Below, piece after piece: positions 1-13,480 of a stretch of DNA of 64,000 nucleotides; the first letter of the stretch is position 1; each line of letters begins with the position of its first letter. The DNA comes from Salminus brasiliensis (lineage: Eukaryota > Chordata > Actinopteri > Characiformes > Bryconidae). The notes under the pieces are model-generated. The model did no database searches. It saw nothing but the letters and a program-made list of their open reading frames with translations, and had not been told where the DNA came from. The translations under genes and the position numbers were made by a program. Where the stretch lies: positions 30,016,782-30,080,781 of the forward strand of contig NC_132893.1 of the NCBI RefSeq assembly GCF_030463535.1. The letters are read 5' to 3'.

Positions 1-489
1 ATGGGTTAGGGTGACTTTCTGTTTTTCAAACATCCTCCTGGCCAACTTTGGCCCACAGGCCTCACTTGGCCAGACCTACAGTCTCACAATAAAGTCTTAA
101 ACTCCGGTTAGACTTGTTTTCTGTCAAAAGAGAAAAAGCAAAAACAATCAGCAGAGACATTTCCAAGATAAGAGAGACTTGAAAGAAGTCTTGTGTTTTC
201 AGGATATGTTTGTCAGAGGAATAACGTCTGTAATGACTATCATCTGCATGATGTGCTTTCAAGCATCTGGAACATGCAAAAAGCTAAATTTGTCATGATC
301 AATTTTAGAGCCTGGTCGTACCTGTGGCACACAGGGTGTTTATCTGTTGCTTCTGGACCCGTCAATTATTTTTGATGGATTATACTCAGCAGGAAATGGA
401 TGGGACGAGTGAGGCTTTATGCAGTGGATCTGAATGTGGGAGTTATATTAGTTCTAGCTTAGCCAGACAGCATTCCAGTGTTTGGACCC

Positions 490-523
<34 letters not shown>

Positions 524-1751
524 CACTGTGTCCCAGTCACATATATCTTCTCCTCCTGTCATCACAACATTTTGAACAACATTAAAGCAATAGTTTGGCA
601 ACTATGAGGCTAATGTAGCTAACGAGTAGTGGAAGCTTATACTCCACCAAGTAGCATTACACAAAATCTAGGCCTAAATCATCAAGTGCACTGTTGAGAG
701 ATCTTACATTGACTTGCTTATGTGGTTTCTGACTCTGTAAAGTGGATTAAAGTATGAACACAATGCAGGTTTCAAGATGGCTACCACTGCTGTGTTTGCT
801 ATGCAGCATACTTTCTAGGTCTCAGGCCTTAAACAGCATGTTTAGGCTTTGGGTTGTTGCTTGTTCCATCACTAGGAAAGTGGTGCACATTTTAAGGCTT
901 TATAAATAGTCCGTGTTGGGTCCTGCCCTAAGAACCAGTAGCCATGCCCAGCTAAAAACATGTCCATGTGGAGCCTGTGTGGTTAGTCCAACTGGGAACC
1001 AGAAGGTTTTGTCCTCGGGTTCCACGTCGGCCTCACATATGGATGCCCACCAGGGTCAGTGATTGGTCCAGGAGGGGTTAAACATGAGCCCCATCAGAGT
1101 TGTACACTACATATGGGGCCCAGATGGGACCCCTGTGAGATTAAGGTGGGCTGTAACGATGGGGCCCATTTGGGAAGCTCAACTGGGTCTCAGTAAAAAT
1201 GCATGTACAAATCGACCCAGAGCCTATGCTCTTCTGAAACCAATCCAGCCCATGTTCCACCCATGTGAGCCCTAAATGAACATGTTGGCTGGGAAGGGCT
1301 CCCTCTGCTTGCCTACAAAAAGACACTCAGGAAGATTTAGCAGATTCTGGAGAGGTGGTGCGCTATTCTACTGTGCAGCGACACCAGCCCACACCAGAAC
1401 TAGAAGGCTTCTGCAAGGGAGAATGGGTGAAAATCCTCCAAACAAGCTCTGAAAGATTCCTAACAGTGATGCTCACCAAAGGGATACTGATTAGTACTGA
1501 TCATGCATGTTTTGGTACTATGAAACTGTAAAGGAAATGTGTGATCTTTAACTTTCAGGTCTTCTTCTTTTAGAAATCTGGTCTTCCTTGACTTCCTTGA
1601 CATTTTGACCAAGGGTGCCCAAATTTTTGCATGCAACTGTATCTAAGACCAGGATATATCAAATATATATGATTTAAATATGAGTGCCCTCCACAGGCCA
1701 TATAGTTTTGTTGCACTCCTGCTGACAAAAAGCTCTTTTTGCTGTCCCGAG
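1..1751 (+). other. mamdc2: mamdc2 intron upstream of the first visible exon
   Basis: No exon is supported here. The signal peptide and the opening of the first MAM domain, expected upstream, are not recognisable and probably lie left of the window. The stretch holds a TG microsatellite at 490-517 and a GGGCCCA-rich, possibly repeated segment at about 1020-1280; otherwise I see nothing. Confidence 0.6.
490..517. repeat. (TG)n microsatellite
   Basis: An uninterrupted GT/TG run of about 28 bases in the first visible mamdc2 intron. Confidence 0.9.
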
Positions 1752-4700
1752 GGCACTTTATCACGGTGGATGTGAGCCCCCAGGGTGGGCAGGAAAAGGA
1801 GAAAGCAGTTCTGGTGGGTCCAGAGGTGGAGCAACAGGACTGGAACTGCCTCCGGCTGGTCTATCAGCTGACAGGCAGCGCCTCACTGCAGCTTCAGAGA
1901 CGTTTAGAGGGAGAGAGTTTTGACCACATGCTGTGGTCTGCCCACAGCCCCTCGGACAGCTGGCTCATGGCGAGCATAGACCTCCAGAACTCCACCGAAC
2001 CATACAAGGTGAGAGATGAATGAATGGGAGCTGCACTGGGACTTCTGTGTGCACTGAAATTATTAAATTTATCTTTTTTGTAGATTGTCATTGAGGGCAG
2101 ACCTGGATCAGGTAAAGGCAGCAGTGTGTCCATCTTCGAGGTCAACATTTCAGATAAATACTGCATAGGTTAGTGACCCACATACAAGTTGGGGTTTTTG
2201 GAGTTAACAGCCAGTACTGCATTTACTTCATTGCGTGTTCTGACTCTTTACCTGCTTACAGTAATTGCTTTTGCTTGGAGCCGTCCAATGGAAAAGCTGG
2301 ATCATGTGTTTTCCTGGTTACATGAATGTGGTTATGCCAAAACAAGGGCACAAGGAAGCAGTGGTGGACCATGACTATTAGACTTCAGCCTTTAGTTCAA
2401 ACCATAACTGTCAAAAAACCTGAGAAAAAAACACATCTCTACAATAACGCCATTACTGCTAGCAGAGCTGTAGCAATTTAGGTCACACTTTGGAGTGTTT
2501 GGAGTGGTCCTATGTACATGATTAACCCCTTAAAAAGCCTATGTCCCGCCAGTGGTCCGAAAGGGTTATTACAAACTTCTCTTACCTTCTCTTAACCTCA
2601 ACTCAAAACTTAATCCTAACCCTCATCCTGACCCTAATCCTAACCTTAACCTCAACTCAAAACCTAATCCTAACCCTCATCCATACCCTAATCCTAACCT
2701 TAACCTCAACCCGAGAACTTATCCTAAATCTTATCCTGGCCCTAATACTAACCTTAACCCCAACTCAAAACCTAATCCTAACCCTCATCCTGACCCTAAT
2801 TCAAACCTTAACCTCAACCTGAGAACTTATCCTAAATCTTATCCTGGCCCTAATCCTAACCTTAACTTCAACTCAAAACCTAATCCTAATCTTCATCCTG
2901 GCCCTAATCCTAACCTCAACTCAAAACCTAATCCTAACCCTCATCCATTCCCTAATCCTAACCTTAACCTCAACCCGAGAACTTATCCTAAATCTTATCC
3001 TGGCCCTAATACTAACCTTAGTCTCAACTCAAAACCTAATCCTAATCTTTGTCCTGGCCTTAATCCCAACCTTAACCTCAACCCAAGACCTAATCCTAAA
3101 TCCTATCCTGCCCCTAAACCTAACCTTAACATCAATCCAAAACCTAATTTTAACCCTCATCCCGGCCCTAATTCTAACCTTAACCTTAATCCCAAACCTA
3201 ATCCTAACCCTGATCCTGGCCCTACTCCTAATCTTAAACTCAACTCAACTAATAATAAACCACATTCTGGTCCTAATCCTACCTTTAACCCCAACCCAAA
3301 ACCTAATCATAAACCACATCCTGGCCCTGATCCTAACTCAACCCAAAACCTAACCCAAACCATCATCCTGGCCCTAATCCTAACCTTAACCTTAACCCAA
3401 AACCTAACTCTAACCCCTTTGTAATGGTCCTAATCCTAACACCAACATCAGTCCAAAACCTAACCCAAACCCTCATCCTGGCACTAATCCTTACCTAATC
3501 CAGTTAAGATCCAGTTTTAGACTGGTGTCAGCAGCAGATCTAGAACTGGTTGAGGATGTCGAGACTCTCCAAATAAAGTGAAGAACAGCTGAATTCAGTA
3601 GAAGTCTCTTGATGATCTCCTGAATGTTCAGATGCTGCAGCAGAGAGTCTGAGGAGTGTTTATTTCATGTAGAAATGATCCTTTCTAACAAATGACTGAA
3701 ACCTGGTTAGACTTAGTCTTGCTGATGTTCTGTGACGTTGCCAACATCACAGAAGGAGTGATGTGGGGAGGAAGCGCCATCAACTCACTCCTAAGAGAGC
3801 CAGGCCTGAGAGCAAGGCTATGACCCGGGATTCAAACCAGTCTGATGGACCATGCAGAGCCTCCATCTCATTAATATTTTGACTGTTTTGTTTCCAGCCA
3901 ACATTTAATGAATAATGAAAAAAGCATTTTATTAAAAAGCTTCTAGACATCTATTTTTAGTTTCCTTAGTTTCATTAAGCCTTCCCTAAGCCTTCTCTGG
4001 GCCATCCCATACAAAACGAGGATACGATGGCCCTGTTGAACATTGCAAAATTACGTTTCTGCTGGAGTTAAGCAGCACTCACAAGCCAGGCAAACAGAAA
4101 GTCAGCGAATCCGTGGTGAACCCTCACCACAGGCTCCTGTGGATTAGGTCTGCTTTCTAATGAAGGTCATGGCAAACCCACATACCACTCATTTTAGTGG
4201 CTGTGGGCCTGCAATGTTGTTGTTGTTGTTGTGGATCAAGTGCCTCTGGTGGTACAGCATTAAAAACATCAGGTTCCTCTGCTACAATTTAAACCTAGTT
4301 AAAACCTTGTGTGCATTAGTGCTCATCCAAAGACAACAGGTCCTAAACCAGTCTAGGACTAAAGCTGCTCATTCCATCTAAATCTCATCAATATGTTCAA
4401 ATAATCCCTATTTTCTGTTGTTTTGTCCAAGAGTGTGATTTCGAAGAGTCTCATCTATGTGGCTACACTAACCAGTGGAACAGCAATGTGAACTGGTACG
4501 TGGGGAGAGGAGTTCCAAATAGCCCCAGCCCCAGTGCTGAGCCAGGTGTGTAACCTCCTAAAATGACCATTATCAGTGTTTAAACCTCCTTTCTAACTGA
4601 CCACTAGACCACCAGACATTATAGTAGCTACTCTGGTCTTTGAGAGGGTGTTAATTTAACCCTAGTGATTTTGACATTCCTGGTGTATTCATGTAGGCCA

Positions 4701-7700
4701 AAAGGAACACAGTACATGCTACTAGTCACGCCAGATCAGCCTGAAAAATCCCATATTGACTATGAAGGTCTTGCTTTTGTCCCCAGGCAATTACATGTAC
4801 GTGGATTCAGTTCATACCAAGACTCTCCAAGAAGTGGCCAAGCTGGTGTCACCCATGACGATGGTTCCTATGTCAGGTTGTTTGAGCTTTCAGTACAAGC
4901 AGGACCAAGTGGAGGGTCATCTGTTCTCGGTCTACAGCAGGGACCGGGCTGGACAGTACCAGGAGCTGTGGAGAACAGACAAGCCTGAGAACAACCAGGT
5001 GGACTGGGGGACAGAGACTCAGGTCTGGATTCCTGTACAAGTGGCTCTGAGAGCCCCCTATCCTGTAGAGGTAAGGCAGACGTTCTGGGACAGTTTAGGA
5101 TCTATCATTGGGAGATTGGAAGTTTCATCCCTGGGGGTGCCACAGACATCTGTGCCTGGGGGTTTCCAAGAAAGCATATATCTCCTATAAATGATCAGGT
5201 TAAAGTGACACAGATCTGATGTTTTCTGCAGGTTTGTTTTAAAGGATCACTTGAGCAAAAAAAGTTGATATTGCTGATATTTTGCCTAATAATTTGGCAT
5301 GATACCTGCCAACACGGGTGTCTGTCAGCTGACATAATGCACCTAAAAAATGCACTTCCTGAAACATGGAGAAGAAAGGTTGTGTAGCTAAAGTGGATTT
5401 CACTTTCAGGTTGTTGCTAGGCTGTTGCTATGTGGTTGCTATGGTGTTCCAGGTGGTTTTCATGGTGTTGCTAGCTGGTTGCTGTGGTATCCCAGGTGGT
5501 TGCTAAGGATGTTGCTTAGTGGTTCATATGGCATCCCAGGTGGCTGCTATGGTGTTGCTATGTGGTTGCTAGATGTTTGATATGGTGTCCAATATGGGTG
5601 CTATTGTTTTGCTAAGTGGTTGCTAGATGGTTGCTCTGGTGTTGCTTGGTGGTCATTGTGGTATCCCAGGTGGTTTCTGTGGTGTTTGTAAGTGGTTACA
5701 AATGGGATGCTATGGTGTTGCTAGGTGGTTGCTATGTTATCCTAGGTGCTTTGCAATGCAGAACCATAATTAATATACTATGTATAATCTAATCGTCTCC
5801 TGAAAGTGTGTTGAGCTGTCCAGTGATGCTGCATTGGCAGCATTTTGAAGCATTTTGACTCAGGAGAAGCACATGCTAGTTATTACTCTGCCAGCTATGT
5901 GGTTGCTATGGTATCCCATGTGGTTGCTAGATGGCTGCTATTGTGATGTTAAGTGATTGCTATGGGGTTGTCTAGGTGGTCGCCGTGGTACCCCAAGTAG
6001 TTGCTATGGTGTTGCTAGGTGGTTGCTGTGGTGTTTGTAAGTAGTTACAAGGTGGATGCTATGGTGTTGCTAAGTGGTTGCTATGGTATCCCAGGTGCTT
6101 TTCAATGCAGAATATACTATATATAATCTAATAATGTCTTGAAAATGTGGTGAGCTGTCCAGGGACGCTACGTTAGCAGCATTTTGAAAAGATGACTCAG
6201 GAGAAGCACATGCTAGTTATTACTCTGCCAGCTTACTATGGTGACATGACAGCGGGAGACCTAGCTGTCGGGCTGCTGCGAGTCACTCTGTATGGAGATC
6301 TCAAAACATCCCCACTGAGCTGCTTTAAGACATTTCAGCCGCAAATGCTGACATGTCTAGAAATGAAGAGCATAATCAGGGCACAGCTCCTGCTTGCTTT
6401 CACTCATTATTAGCAATCTTAACGTAGTGTTGGTGTTTTTTTGAGGGGTAGAGTTTTCAGGCAAGTCCTTGAGTTTGTGTTTTGGAACGCTAGTTAAACA
6501 AAATCTTTATAGTTACCACAGAAATGCTTAGCCTCGAAGGCAGTTATGCGTATCTGGTGCAGTTTATGGTTGCAGATTTCTTTTCCATTAGAAAACAAAA
6601 AAAAAGTGGTGACAGGAATGATGAAGGGTTCTGGAGAAAGGAAAACAACAGGAAAGGAATGGGATAGAAAGGAGAAGAAAGCAATAAAGCAAAAGGATAA
6701 AATAAAAATGTGAACATGTCATCTGAAAACAATCCTGATCTGAGAGAAAACAGACTGGGAAGAATCTGCATTCAAAATAGTCCTTTTCTCTGCCCGTCTA
6801 CAGCAGCGCAGGACTGAGACACATGACGTCCATCTGTGAGCGTGTTTGCAGGCTGAGTATTTTTACGGCATATAATTATTTTTTCATGCTGCATGTTTCT
6901 GTATGGGTGTGTGTATGTGTGTGTGTGTATGGGTGTGTGTGTGCATGTTTCTAGGTGGTATTTGAAGTGTCCTTCAACAGTCCGAAAGGAGGCCGCGTGC
7001 TTTTGGACGATATTTCCTTTTCTCCTGAGTTCTGCAGTGCAGGAACAGGTGCTGTACTCCTGGGAGCTTCTAAAAAAGCCCTTTATAAACCTGATGTTCT
7101 AAAATTCTGTTTAAACCCCTTATTCAACATATTTCACAGAACCCACATTCGACCCCAAGGTGGCAAACTGTGACTTTGAGCTGGGCTTGTGCCAGTACAC
7201 TCAGAGTCCAGCAGGCGGTGCGATGTGGAAGAGAGTGTCGGTCCGGCCCAACATCTACCGAGCAGGAGATCACACTACAGGAACAGGTGCTGTAATGGCT
7301 CTGAGTGCTTGTGAACCTGAGTCTGATCACAGTGGATCTGCTTGGCTTCACTGTTAGAGATGATGGAATATACTGTATATGACTGTAGTTGAAAAATAAT
7401 CTTACATACCTTCAAACTTGCAACTTTATAAGAGGCAGAAAAGATTCTCCTCTGCCCCGTTACTAATGTAAGAAGACGGACCTCTTCTATTAGTCCACTC
7501 TTCAGGACATGTTCACAGCACTGGCTTTTTACGACAGTGTAAGTACTGAATGATGGAGATGGAGTAATATGGCTTATAGAGAAAAGTTTTTACTTTTACT
7601 TTGTAATATGATTATGAAAGAAAATCAGATTTTGTTAGTAATCAACGTGATCAATGCATTTTCATGCACTTCCAAGGACTTGTGTAATGGGGAAAACATG

Positions 7701-10700
7701 CATTTACATGAATCAGGCAGTAATAGCTTTCTGCTTGCAACCCGCCAATGATCACACAGAGTAAGACGTGACATTAACGTCATGTAAAACCCAAACTTTA
7801 ATACTATTTAAATAAGTGTATATTCATTTTGTTCTATAATTGACTAACGTGTAGCAGCCAATGCTGCAAAATAAAAATAAAAAAAACACCATTAAACATG
7901 GTGCAAAATAAAAATAATGAAATACTAACAGTGAATTATTTCACAGCTGCTGCTATATGGCTGCTGGAAATATATAGCTTTATATGGCTATATGATTGCT
8001 GCTATATGGCTGCAGGATACACAGCGGTTTCTATATAGGCCTAATAAATGTCCTTAAGGTTTGGTGTGACAGTAGCCATGACTGTCCCACACATTGTACA
8101 CACATAATCATCCGGCTAGTAGTTGAGGATAGATATGCTGATGGGCTGATAAGCAGGGTGGTTAAGTTACCCACTCTCTACATGGAAGAGCAGCGTTCAA
8201 TCCCAGTGCAGGACAGCAAAGGTTGGGTTTCCAGTCCTATGTTCCAACAACATTGCTCTGCTGTTGTATGGGTAATGTATTTCACGCTTATAATGGAATT
8301 TCATATCACACTGACTATCAACAATTGGGGGGGAAATTACGCAGCACTGTTACAAAGAACACATGAAAAGAGCTGAAGTTGTCCGCTGAGTTTTTTTAAG
8401 ACATTAATCTCAATGACTTTAACAGCAACAGCAAAGAAGAAGCCGTGGTGTGAAGCTCAGGAGATCTGAGCCTTAGAATTCAGAGTGAGAATACTGCTGT
8501 CTCTGTCCAAACAGGGTCATTCTTGTTGGCAAATTCAGAATTCACATTGCAGTCTGGCTATGTCAGCCGACTCTATGGACCTCGGCTTCCAGGGAACCAG
8601 AAGTACTGCCTGAGGTTCTTCTACTCTCTCAGGGGGTTCAGCAAAACAGGCCAAGCCTTGGCTGTGCATCTGTACGATGCAGCTGGAGCTAAACGGGATG
8701 AAATATGGGCCCAGAGTGAGAAGACCAGGGACGTTTGGATACAAGCTGAACTCTCTATCCAGAGTCAAAAGACTACCCAGGTAAAGAGCTAAGATTTGGC
8801 ATAAAGGGATTTTAACACAGTCTGCATGGCTGTACGGTTCTCCCGCTGGTTAAACAGAGCGCTTCAGTGAGACTTTTATAAGGGTCAGATATTATGGTCT
8901 GTTTTTATGTTCTACTGTAAAACAGCTCCACACTGCAGACTCTCAACTCCTTTATTTACCTTCTGAGAACGTCCACACTGCTGCCAGCTGAGCAATAATA
9001 TCCACTGGCTCCAGCAATCCACCCTTATTATGTATATATTACATATCTCATACGCCTATTCAACACAGTTTAGCTCCGCCCATTCATACTGCAGTTCTCA
9101 GGATTGATTCAGCTCATGATTAAGATCTTTTTTTTTTTTTTTGGAATCATATAAAACGTTGAACCTCAAGAAAAAATATAAAGTACAAGGAAAATGTAGG
9201 AAATGCCCCCTCTCCGGACCCTGGGGTGAAAGTTTTGGGGTTCTGGGGTTCGCTTCAAGTGGACTCTGGTGAGGTCTGTTGCAAGTGTGAAAGCTATCTA
9301 TTTCCAGGTTGCGTGATTGGTTCAGTTTTCCACTGAACTTTCCACACTGCTTAGACTATCACCTGCATGGCTAAAAACCTTCTTCTCTGAGAAAAGCTCG
9401 TTGTTCGCAGGTGTTCCTGCATAGTGAAATGTCATGACTTCAGAAAGCGCTGTTCTTCACTGCTTGCGTGATTGTGTTTGTATCCAAGGACAAGCAATAA
9501 ATGGAATGAATAAGCAATAAATAAATAATTTTTATACTTTTTGTTTATACTTATATATTTTTATATATATATTTTTTTTTATTTATTGAAAGTGCAAGCT
9601 CCATTGGATTGCTCCTCAATTTCATTGTACACTGTGCAATGACAATAAAAGCATCTTATCTCATCTTATTGATAGGTCAATAGACATAGGTAATACCATT
9701 TAGCATAAATATGCACAGAAAAGTAACTGTGTGACAGTAAACCAGTAATAATGAGCCCCTCCCCAAAACTAGCCCAGAGTCAGTCCTGGGTGTGTTTTCA
9801 TGTATTCAGGACATTATATATATATATAATTTTCAATTGGATTCATACTCTTGTTTTGATTAATCAAGTAAAAAGGTTCAGTCAGCCTAAAAAACTGCAG
9901 TTCAATTTTAAATGATTTGAATCTCACACACTTAAATCCATGTCCTGGTTTCATTTTAACAGTGTAAAATTCTGTGAAACTCATGCTGTTTTATTCTGAA
10001 TCTGATTAAACAGATATGCTGCCCTCTAGATATTTAAAGACAGGGCAACACTGACTCCTCTCCACATTACCCAGCTTTACATTAGGTTCGTATGTTTCAT
10101 AGGTTTCAGAATCAGAGTGAATGCCATGAAGACCATGAGAAAATAGGACAACTACAGGTTCATCATGGTTCCAGTTACATACAAATTCATCTAATGATGC
10201 GCTGCACTCTCTCTTATTCTCTTCAAAGGTGGTGTTCGTCAGTACGTGCAAAAGCTTCTGGACTTGTGGCTCCGTTGGTCTTGACGACATCACTGTCAGT
10301 CTTGGGGATTGTGAGCTTCAATTAGGTAAAGTAGCCCCTTAACACACATAATATGAGCTAAAGTGCTTAGCCTATTCAACCCTGTAAACTCTATATGAAA
10401 GCCCACATTCTTATTACTTTTGTAATTTGTAATTACTTTTGTAATTTAAGTTTCATAGGTCCTAAAATAGAACCCTGAGGGATTCCAGAAAATGTGGTAA
10501 GCTAAGGGGCTTTACAATTCACCTAGTGGTTAAAAAGCCTTTGATTAGACATACAGTATGCAGTACCGTGCAAAAGTCAGAGCCCACTCAAACACATTCA
10601 ATAATGTTGAGGTCTGGAATCTGGAGTAATCAGTCAGTTCTGAGAACAGCAGCAGCTTCTGCAGTTTTATTTAATCAAAAAGTTTGCTTATGCTCCACAT

Positions 10701-12147
10701 CCTTTCAGATCCACAGTGGGAGGATGGATAGAAAAACCTGCAGATGTCTTCAGATCTGATGCAAATATGTAGTTGGAGTGTCTCCTCTCAGAAATGACAG
10801 CTTTAAGTGCTGTTTATCTGAACTGGAGATTAGTGAGAGTGGTCTACTAGGTCTTGCACGGTTGCTAGGGGTCCCATTTTTTAGGTATCTGTAACTGTAA
10901 CTTTTTTTTTCCAGCAGTCTTCTCCCTTATTCTGCAAGTGGCTTATCCTCTATCTGATCTTCTCATGTAGACTCATGTGACCACAGTACTGTATATCACA
11001 CAACACACCAATACACATACTACTGTAGTTGTTTACCACCCTGATCTTGAACATTACAGGACCTCTGGTTCTTCCTTCTCATTGTAACTTTGAGACTGGG
11101 ATGTGTGGATACACGCAGGACAAACATGGTGATGACGCGGATTGGGTTCTGGCTAGAGGCCCGACCCCAACTTCCTATACAGGACCTATAGGAGATCACA
11201 CAACTGGAGTTGGTATGTTCCCCTTGTTTGACCAGAATAATACATTTACAGTACTGCGTAAGGTTTAGATACTTGTACAAATTAGACTAGAAAAGCTCCT
11301 CATCTGGGCAGTAAGTGCTCATTAGCCTAGTAAAACAGTAATATTAGAATAAATACTAATAACAAGGTCTGGTTTTCCATCACTGTGTTCATTAAAACAT
11401 CTCCAAAGCTCTCCTCATGAGTCTAGTATTATTTAGTGTTATCATCCCACACCTGGTTTGGTAAATAGTGCTTTTTTTCCACTAGGTCACTATTTGCACA
11501 TCGAGGCCTCCCTGATGCTGGCAGGCCAGAGAGCCCGTCTGGTCTCCAGCCTTCTCCGTGGTTCTAAAGGACTACAGTGCCTGCAGTTCTTTTACCATAT
11601 GTACGGTTCTGGCACAGGACAGCTCAGTGTTCTGCTGCGCTCAGAACTTAAGGAAGATGACAAGTTGCTCTGGATGCACACCGGCGAACAGGGCATCTCC
11701 TGGGTTAGAGCATCAGTGAGCTACCAGCATGATCATTCACATCAAGTAAGTGAACTCCATTACCCACAACCAGACCTCTAGGTCCTTAACGAGACCTAAT
11801 TTACATGCAATCATTTATCATCATTTATCTTTCCTCACTTGGTTTAGATTGTTATTGAAGCCGTCCGAGGTCCATCAGTAAGAAGTGATATTGCGATTGA
11901 TGACATCGTATTTCAAAAGGGACCCTGCAAAGGTATTTCCTGGACACAGCAACTAATCATACTCATAATCAATGCATTAATCTACTTAAATTACTTTAGG
12001 TGCTATTATTATTGTTTATTGAGAATTGAGTATTATTGAGTTTTTTAAGTTAAGTAAAATCAATATGCGACTTTAGTAGAGGTACGAAATATTTGATGCT
12101 TTACAAGCCGACTTACCACCCTGTAACTTTACCTCAGAATGAAACGC

Positions 12148-12195
<48 letters not shown>

Positions 12196-12744
12196 TTTTA
12201 GTCATTGTTCCTGATTCTTACTGACTATTGTCGTTGCATCCGTTGAGCTAGCTAACAGTAGCCGGACAGCTGGGGTATCTTTTAGCCCCAGGTGAGCCGT
12301 TCTTCCTTTTTAGGTCAGCCTAGCATTAGCTTTTAGCCTCCAGTGAGCCATTTATCCTTCTCTGGTCAGCCTAACATTCGCTTTAAGGATGTTCCACCCC
12401 GCCGCCATGTTCTCCTGAAGTAGCTGTTGTATTTGAGTATGGACATTTTGGGGGCGTAAATATAATGAGTGTAGACGGTTACATCCGTTGGCCCGTTTAA
12501 CAGGGCCTGTTTTCCTTACACAGGTTTTTCTTTTTAAACAGAGCCTTGTGTTTAAGGTTCACGGATTGTCACCTTCATATACCAAACTCTCATTATTCAA
12601 CTCTGCCAAGATAAATACTAAAGGACATTTTAGGGGCCCTTTTAAAACATCCATCAAAGCATCATGAAGAAACTGAACTCTGACTCTTTCACTCCCGCAG
12701 ATTCTGACCGGCCAACTTCTGGAGATCTTAACAGCATTGAGTAA
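1752..12744 (+). CDS. mamdc2: MAM domain-containing protein 2 (3' part, 12 exons)
   Basis: Exons: 1752-2008, 2084-2168, 4432-4545, 4787-5070, 6955-7048, 7140-7286, 8515-8780, 10229-10325, 11060-11212, 11486-11745, 11848-11932, 12701-12744 (stop TAA 12742-12744). All junctions are GT-AG and the phases join into 627 codons. The product has four MAM domains: the rest of the first (visible residues 1-113), then about 114-277, 278-447 and 448-613, followed by a short acidic tail ending LNSIE. Each of the last three is built from three exons in the same 1-1-0-1 phase pattern. Recurrent motifs are CDFE/CNFE, the cysteine pairs, GDHTTG and DDI near each domain end. MAMDC2 is a secreted, extracellular-matrix-associated proteoglycan in mammals; no membrane segment is seen. 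The human protein has 686 residues, so roughly 50 N-terminal residues (signal peptide and start of MAM1) are missing, most likely off the left edge. Identification is strong: residue-level similarity to mammalian MAMDC2 throughout, and the known neighbour smc5. Confidence 0.95.
2577..3495. repeat. telomere-like hexamer minisatellite with 108-bp higher-order period
   Basis: Degenerate CCTAAC/CCTAAT/CCTCAT hexamers (C-rich telomere strand on +) fill about 0.9 kb of the mamdc2 intron between exons 2084-2168 and 4432-4545. Landmarks recur at 108-base spacing: CAACTCAAAA at about 2654, 2761 and 2869; GAGAACTTAT at 2713 and 2821. The 6-base register keeps frames open, creating a 290-codon Asn/Pro/Leu-rich frame (2552-3424) that is not a gene. 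Confidence 0.9.
5400..6233. repeat. GGTTGCTATGGT-type minisatellite inside a ~337-bp tandem duplication
   Basis: In the mamdc2 intron 5071-6954, degenerate GGTTGCTATGGTGTTGCTA units are repeated many times. The whole block is duplicated in tandem: a 40-base stretch starting GACTCAGGAGAAGCACATGC is identical at 5857-5896 and 6194-6233, and the preceding hundred bases also match with scattered changes. The two copies span roughly 5560-5896 and 5897-6233. Confidence 0.85.
12148..12194. repeat. compound (TA)n(CA)n microsatellite
   Basis: Alternating TA then CA dinucleotides in the last mamdc2 intron (11933-12700). The rest of that intron shows no coding signal; 12240-12650 resembles interspersed repeat sequence but I cannot name the family. 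Confidence 0.85.
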
Positions 12745-13085
12745 CAGACTAGATGACTCTAAACACCAGAGTACAGATGATAAACGGACCCTATGGAGAG
12801 ATTTTGAAGGGAAAGGGGAGCAGGGTTTTTTGAGTGGGTATCAGTCACCGCTGACTCTTTTTTTTATTACTACATGACTGCCTTAAAATGAGGTTTGCTA
12901 TTAGGACTAGGAGACTTTAGGAGGACATGCTTGTTTCTGTATGACAGCATCATGACAATGTTATCAGCTCACTTGCTTAATCAAACTTTGCAGTTTGCAG
13001 TTGTTCTGGTTTATGCATATCACTGAACAAAGGAGTAGATTTTGGAGGTTTTGGAGAATGTTAATAAAGTGAAAAAACACTTGTT
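12745..13085 (+). terminator. mamdc2: mamdc2 3' UTR with poly(A) signal
   Basis: Sequence after the TAA stop, with AATAAA at 13063-13068 followed by A- and T-rich DNA. This is the first canonical signal after the stop, giving a 3' UTR of about 340 bases. Confidence 0.75.
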
Positions 13086-13146
13086 TGAATTATTTTATTA
13101 ACTTTCATTACTTTTTACCTTATTTTAGTGTTTATTGTATTTTAGA

Positions 13147-13480
13147 GCATAACACGGTGGCACAGCAGGTAGTGTGTGTGCCATACAGCTTCAGGGGGCC
13201 ATGGGTGTGTGGGTTTGATCCTCACTCTGGTTTCTGTGTGGGTTTCCTCTGGGTGCTCCAGTTTCCTCCCAGAAATAGGTAGGTGACCTGGCCATGCTAA
13301 ATTGCCCCTAGGTGTGAGTATTTGAGTGAATGTGTGTGTGTGTGTGTGTGTGGTATCTGGTGATGGACTGGTGCCCTGTCCAGGGGGTATCCCTGCCTTG
13401 CGCCCAGTGATTCCAGAAAGGCTCTGGACCCAAAGCAACTCTACCCAGGACGGACAGAATAAGAAGATGCATGGATGTAG
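13147..13480 (+). repeat. fish interspersed repeat (SINE-like, CACGGTGGCACAGC... type)
   Basis: Begins CACGGTGGCACAGCAGGTAG and runs through GTTTCCTCCCAGA, TGGACTGGTGCCCTGTCCAG, CTTGCGCCCAGTGATTCCAG and GGCTCTGGACCC to a GATGCATGGATG tail. These are hallmarks of a repeat common in fish genomes, recognised from general knowledge. It sits just after the mamdc2 poly(A) site, with an internal TG run at about 13330-13352. Confidence 0.75.

Noticed and set aside
1020-1300. Possible coding segment with GGGCCCA-rich open frames on both strands
   Set aside because: Open frames are short (61-70 codons), the text is repetitive, and nothing matches the expected mamdc2 N-terminus.
2552-3424. 290-codon open frame rich in Asn, Pro and Leu on +
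   Set aside because: It lies wholly in the telomere-like hexamer array; a 6-base period keeps frames open automatically, and it is inside a mamdc2 intron with no start context or splice support.
8148-8215. tRNA-like segment (TGGTTAAGTTACCCA ... GTTCAATCCC)
   Set aside because: Box-like motifs are present but I cannot fold a full cloverleaf; more likely a SINE relic, too weak to list as an RNA gene.
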